From NCBI GenBank assembly GCA_009908885.1, contig JAAAOL010000349.1, positions 1-16,436 on the forward strand: a DNA stretch of 16,436 bases. The letters run 5' to 3'. A model generated the notes under the pieces. The model was not told the DNA's origin. It made no database searches and saw nothing but the letters and a program-made list of their open reading frames with translations. Each line of letters starts with the position of its first letter. Within the stretch, counting starts at the first letter, position 1. Of the stretch, positions 14,498 through 16,436 are shown in pieces. A program made the translations under genes and the position numbers. This DNA comes from Bacteroidota bacterium (GTDB lineage: Bacteria; Bacteroidota; Rhodothermia; Rhodothermales; JAAAOL01).

Positions 14498-16436
14498 ATG
14501 GCGCTGATCGACGAGCAGATTCCCTACAACCTCACCTCCGAGTTCGAACCGACGGGCGACCAGCCCAAGGCCATCGCCGAACTCACCGACGGCCTCCAGC
14601 GGGGCGACAAGTACCAGACGCTCCTCGGGGCGACGGGCACCGGCAAGAGCGTCGGCTATGAAGAGCCTGTATTCGTCGTCGAGGACAGGGAGGGCACGCG
14701 TGCCGCCCGTGTCGTACCGATCGGCCCGCTGATCGACCAGGCTATGGAACGGGCGGGGAAGGCGCTGCGGCGTGACGGGGACACCGAATGCCTCGACCTG
14801 CCGCCCGGTCAGTATTATACCCAGGCGTACGATCCGGACACCGGAGAGGTCGCGCTGCACCCCGTCCGCACGTTCACGCGGCACGAGGCTCCGGCAGCGA
14901 TGTATAGGCTGAAGACGGCCTGCGGGCGCACCGTCACGCTCACGGGTGATCATAACCTGTGGGTGCTCCGCGAGGGGACATTGCAGCTTATCGAAACGTC
15001 CGACGCCCGCCCGACGGACTATGTGCCCCTTCCCGAAGCGCTCCCTGAGGGGACGCCCCGGCAACAGTTGAATACCCTCCGCACGCTCGCTGGCGAACGG
15101 CTCTTCGTAGAAGCCCCGGGCGCCGTTCTGGCGTATGCCGACCGCGAGGGCGTCGCCGCCATCGCCCGGCCTATGGCCGCCGCCGGAATCGGCCATCCCT
15201 ACGGCAAGCTCGCCGCCATGCGCGGAACCGTAAAGGGACGTGGGGGCATCGCCGTCGATGCTTTCCTCGACGTGCTCGACCGTACGGATCGATTCGACGG
15301 AGCTTGGGACCCGGCACGAGCGCGCGTCGGCGGAAAGGCGATTCGGAATCAGCTTCCAGCCGCCCTTGATCTTACGCCCGAGTTTCTACGGCTGCTCGGC
15401 TACTACGTCGCCGAAGGGTGTCATGCGCGTGGCTACGTCGTCCTCGCCAACCGGGATGTGGGCATCCGCCGCGCCATCGAGGACGCGCTTCGGCAACTCG
15501 ATCTCCCCTTCAGCGTCCGGCCCTCGTCCGACTATCAGGTGTCTTCCACGGCCCTCGCCTGCCTGCTCGGGCGGCTCTGTGGCAAAAACGCACGCACCAA
15601 GCATCTGCCGCCGTTCTGGCCGCAACTCTCGCAGGACGCGCTGGGACACGTACTGCAAGCGTATTTCGATGGCGACGGCACCGTTGGACGGGCCAGCGCC
15701 GTGACGGCGACGACCGCCAGCGCACGCCTCGCATCCGACCTGACGTATGCCCTCCTTCGCTTTGGCATCTGGGCCCGCATCCGCCGGAGACACAAGCGGG
15801 CGACGAATGCCGATCATGCGGGCGACTGGTACTACCAGGTGTCGATCTCCGGCCAGGACAATCTGCGTCGCTTCGCCGAGCACATCGGCTTTTCCATGTC
15901 CCACAAGCGCGAGGCCCTGGCTGCACAGCGCGACCGACCGGGCAACTCGAACGTGGACGTCGTGCCCATCCGCGGGCGCGTTCTGCGGAGGCTCCGGGGG
16001 CAGGTGCAGCTCTCGGCACAGGCTCTCGGCGCGCGCAGCGGCGTGTCTCGGAGTGCCGTGCAGTGCTACGAACTGGAGCAGCGACGCCCCGGTCGTCCCG
16101 TCCTTCGACGGATGCTGGAAGCGCTCAGGGATGAGGCGGCCCACCACGAGGTCTCCGAGGCATGGTGGGAGGCCTGGCAGTCGCTGCGACGGCTGTGCGA
16201 CGTGCGGTGGACGCCCATCGCGTCCGTCGAGGAAATCGCGTATGATCACCCGCATGTATACGACTTCACCGTGCCCGGCCCCGAGACCTTCCTGGCGGGG
16301 CGGGGCGGGCTCTTCGTCCACAACACCTTTTCAATGGCCCACGTCATCCAGAACGCGGGGATGCCCACGCTGGTGATGAGCCACAACAAGACGCTGGCGG
16401 CCCAGCTCTTCGCCGAGTTCAAGCAGTTCTTCCCGG
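14498..16436 (+). CDS. uvrB: UvrB excinuclease subunit, N-terminal part, interrupted by an intein; runs off the window
   Basis: UvrB is the DNA-damage-verifying helicase subunit of UvrABC nucleotide excision repair. The frame from ATG 14498 has no stop to the window end. The first 50 residues are typical UvrB (PYNLTSEFEPTGDQPKAI, then QTLLGATGTGK). The sequence then enters a 559-residue intein and resumes at 16325 with TFSMAHVIQNAG, PTLVMSHNKTLAAQLFAEFKQFF, exactly as UvrB should continue (E. coli: GVTGSGKTFTIANVI ... NKTLAAQLYGEMKEFFP). Joining K50 to Thr restores Walker A GATGTGKT, so the unspliced precursor should lack ATPase activity. The DEAD-like and later helicase motifs and the UvrA-binding region lie beyond the window. 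A -7-like box is at 14445. Confidence 0.95.
   Translation, partial: MALIDEQIPYNLTSEFEPTGDQPKAIAELTDGLQRGDKYQTLLGATGTGKSVGYEEPVFVVEDREGTRAARVVPIGPLIDQAMERAGKALRRDGDTECLDLPPGQYYTQAYDPDTGEVALHPVRTFTRHEAPAAMYRLKTACGRTVTLTGDHNLWVLREGTLQLIETSDARPTDYVPLPEALPEGTPRQQLNTLRTLAGERLFVEAPGAVLAYADREGVAAIARPMAAAGIGHPYGKLAAMRGTVKGRGGIAVDAFLDVLDRTDRFDGAWDPARARVGGKAIRNQLPAALDLTPEFLRLLGYYVAEGCHARGYVVLANRDVGIRRAIEDALRQLDLPFSVRPSSDYQVSSTALACLLGRLCGKNARTKHLPPFWPQLSQDALGHVLQAYFDGDGTVGRASAVTATTASARLASDLTYALLRFGIWARIRRRHKRATNADHAGDWYYQVSISGQDNLRRFAEHIGFSMSHKREALAAQRDRPGNSNVDVVPIRGRVLRRLRGQVQLSAQALGARSGVSRSAVQCYELEQRRPGRPVLRRMLEALRDEAAHHEVSEAWWEAWQSLRRLCDVRWTPIASVEEIAYDHPHVYDFTVPGPETFLAGRGGLFVHNTFSMAHVIQNAGMPTLVMSHNKTLAAQLFAEFKQFFP
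14648..16324 (+). mobile_element. Intein with LAGLIDADG homing endonuclease and internal HTH, in the UvrB P-loop
   Basis: 559 residues from Ser1 (UvrB precursor residue 51) to the terminal Asn. Block A begins SVGYEEPVFVVEDREG. Block B is TLTGDHNLWVL with the T-x-x-H pair at intein positions 99 and 102. The endonuclease region has two LAGLIDADG-type motifs, LLGYYVAEG (intein 249-257) and LQAYFDGDG (337-345). A Cro/cI-like helix-turn-helix follows at about intein 445-490. Blocks F and G are VYDFTVPGPETFLAGRGG and LFVHN. Nucleophiles are Ser1, penultimate His, terminal Asn, and Thr as the +1 extein residue, a complete class 1 set. It should be self-splicing, and both endonuclease motifs keep their acidic residue. 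Boundaries are set by the restored P-loop. Confidence 0.93.
15980..16135 (+). other. Cro/cI-type helix-turn-helix inside the intein
   Basis: VLRRLRGQVQLSAQALGARS followed by GVSRSAVQCYELEQRRPG matches the XRE/HTH_3 layout: helix, LS-x-x-x-LA turn entry, GVSRSxV recognition helix, then E-x-x-R-R-P. It lies after the second LAGLIDADG motif and before splicing block F. It could add DNA contact for target-site recognition, or bind the intein's own region. Confidence 0.75.

Noticed and set aside
15386..16321. Minus-strand frame opposite the intein
   Set aside because: Opposite strand of the intein, whose frame is supported by splicing and endonuclease motifs.
1..16436. tRNA, rRNA, CRISPR array or insertion sequence
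   Set aside because: No cloverleaf, rRNA core sequence, regularly spaced repeats or transposase frame was seen on either strand.

Overview
The window is dense, GC-rich bacterial chromosome. Most starts have no recognisable Shine-Dalgarno sequence. One good match to the Bacteroidota-type -7 box (TAnnTTTG) lies before uvrB, and several proteins are secreted or lipidated. Together this suggests a high-GC Bacteroidota relative such as the Rhodothermota/Salinibacter group. That assignment is an inference from style, because the window has no rRNA or other phylogenetic marker.

Layout. 1-1372 (+) is the C-terminal two thirds of oligopeptidase B. 1452-1889 (-) is an OsmC-family protein. 1890-2213 is a gene-free stretch with an inverted copy of a repeat that also lies on the other side of osmC. 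2214-2900 (+) is an unrecognised membrane protein and 3056-3541 (+) a secreted DUF2147 protein. 3629-5305 (-) is an EVE-domain/McrB-type AAA+ GTPase-like protein with no McrC beside it and an apparently defective start. 5533-6369 (+) is a lone CheR-like methyltransferase. 6397-7143 (-) is a DUF2071/YqjF protein and 7189-7617 (-) an unknown protein.

7688-8312 (-) is a PIN toxin and antitoxin pair. It sits between two copies (about 74 bp) of the 3' end of an M28 peptidase gene: a stub at 7614-7684 and the intact gene at 8399-9790 (-). Next come a two-PDZ HtrA/DegP-type protease (9923-11344, -) and a divergent pectinacetylesterase-family lipoprotein (11540-12679, +). A 23-bp repeat lies about 80 bp upstream of both the M28 and the HtrA start codons.

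12815-14420 (+) holds two more toxin-antitoxin type pairs, AbrB/VapC and MntA/HepT. The window ends in uvrB (14498 onward, +), whose P-loop is split by a 559-residue intein. This intein has Hint splicing blocks, two LAGLIDADG motifs and, unusually, a Cro/cI-type helix-turn-helix. Splicing would join ...GTGK to TFS... and restore the Walker A motif.

The genes do not form one pathway. The common theme is a chromosomal region with stress and repair functions (OsmC, HtrA, UvrB) and many selfish or defence-related units: three toxin-antitoxin pairs, an EVE-McrB protein, an intein and dispersed repeats. The strongest candidates for something undescribed are the HTH-bearing UvrB P-loop intein, the toxin-antitoxin cassette flanked by copies of a peptidase gene's 3' end, and the stand-alone EVE-McrB protein.
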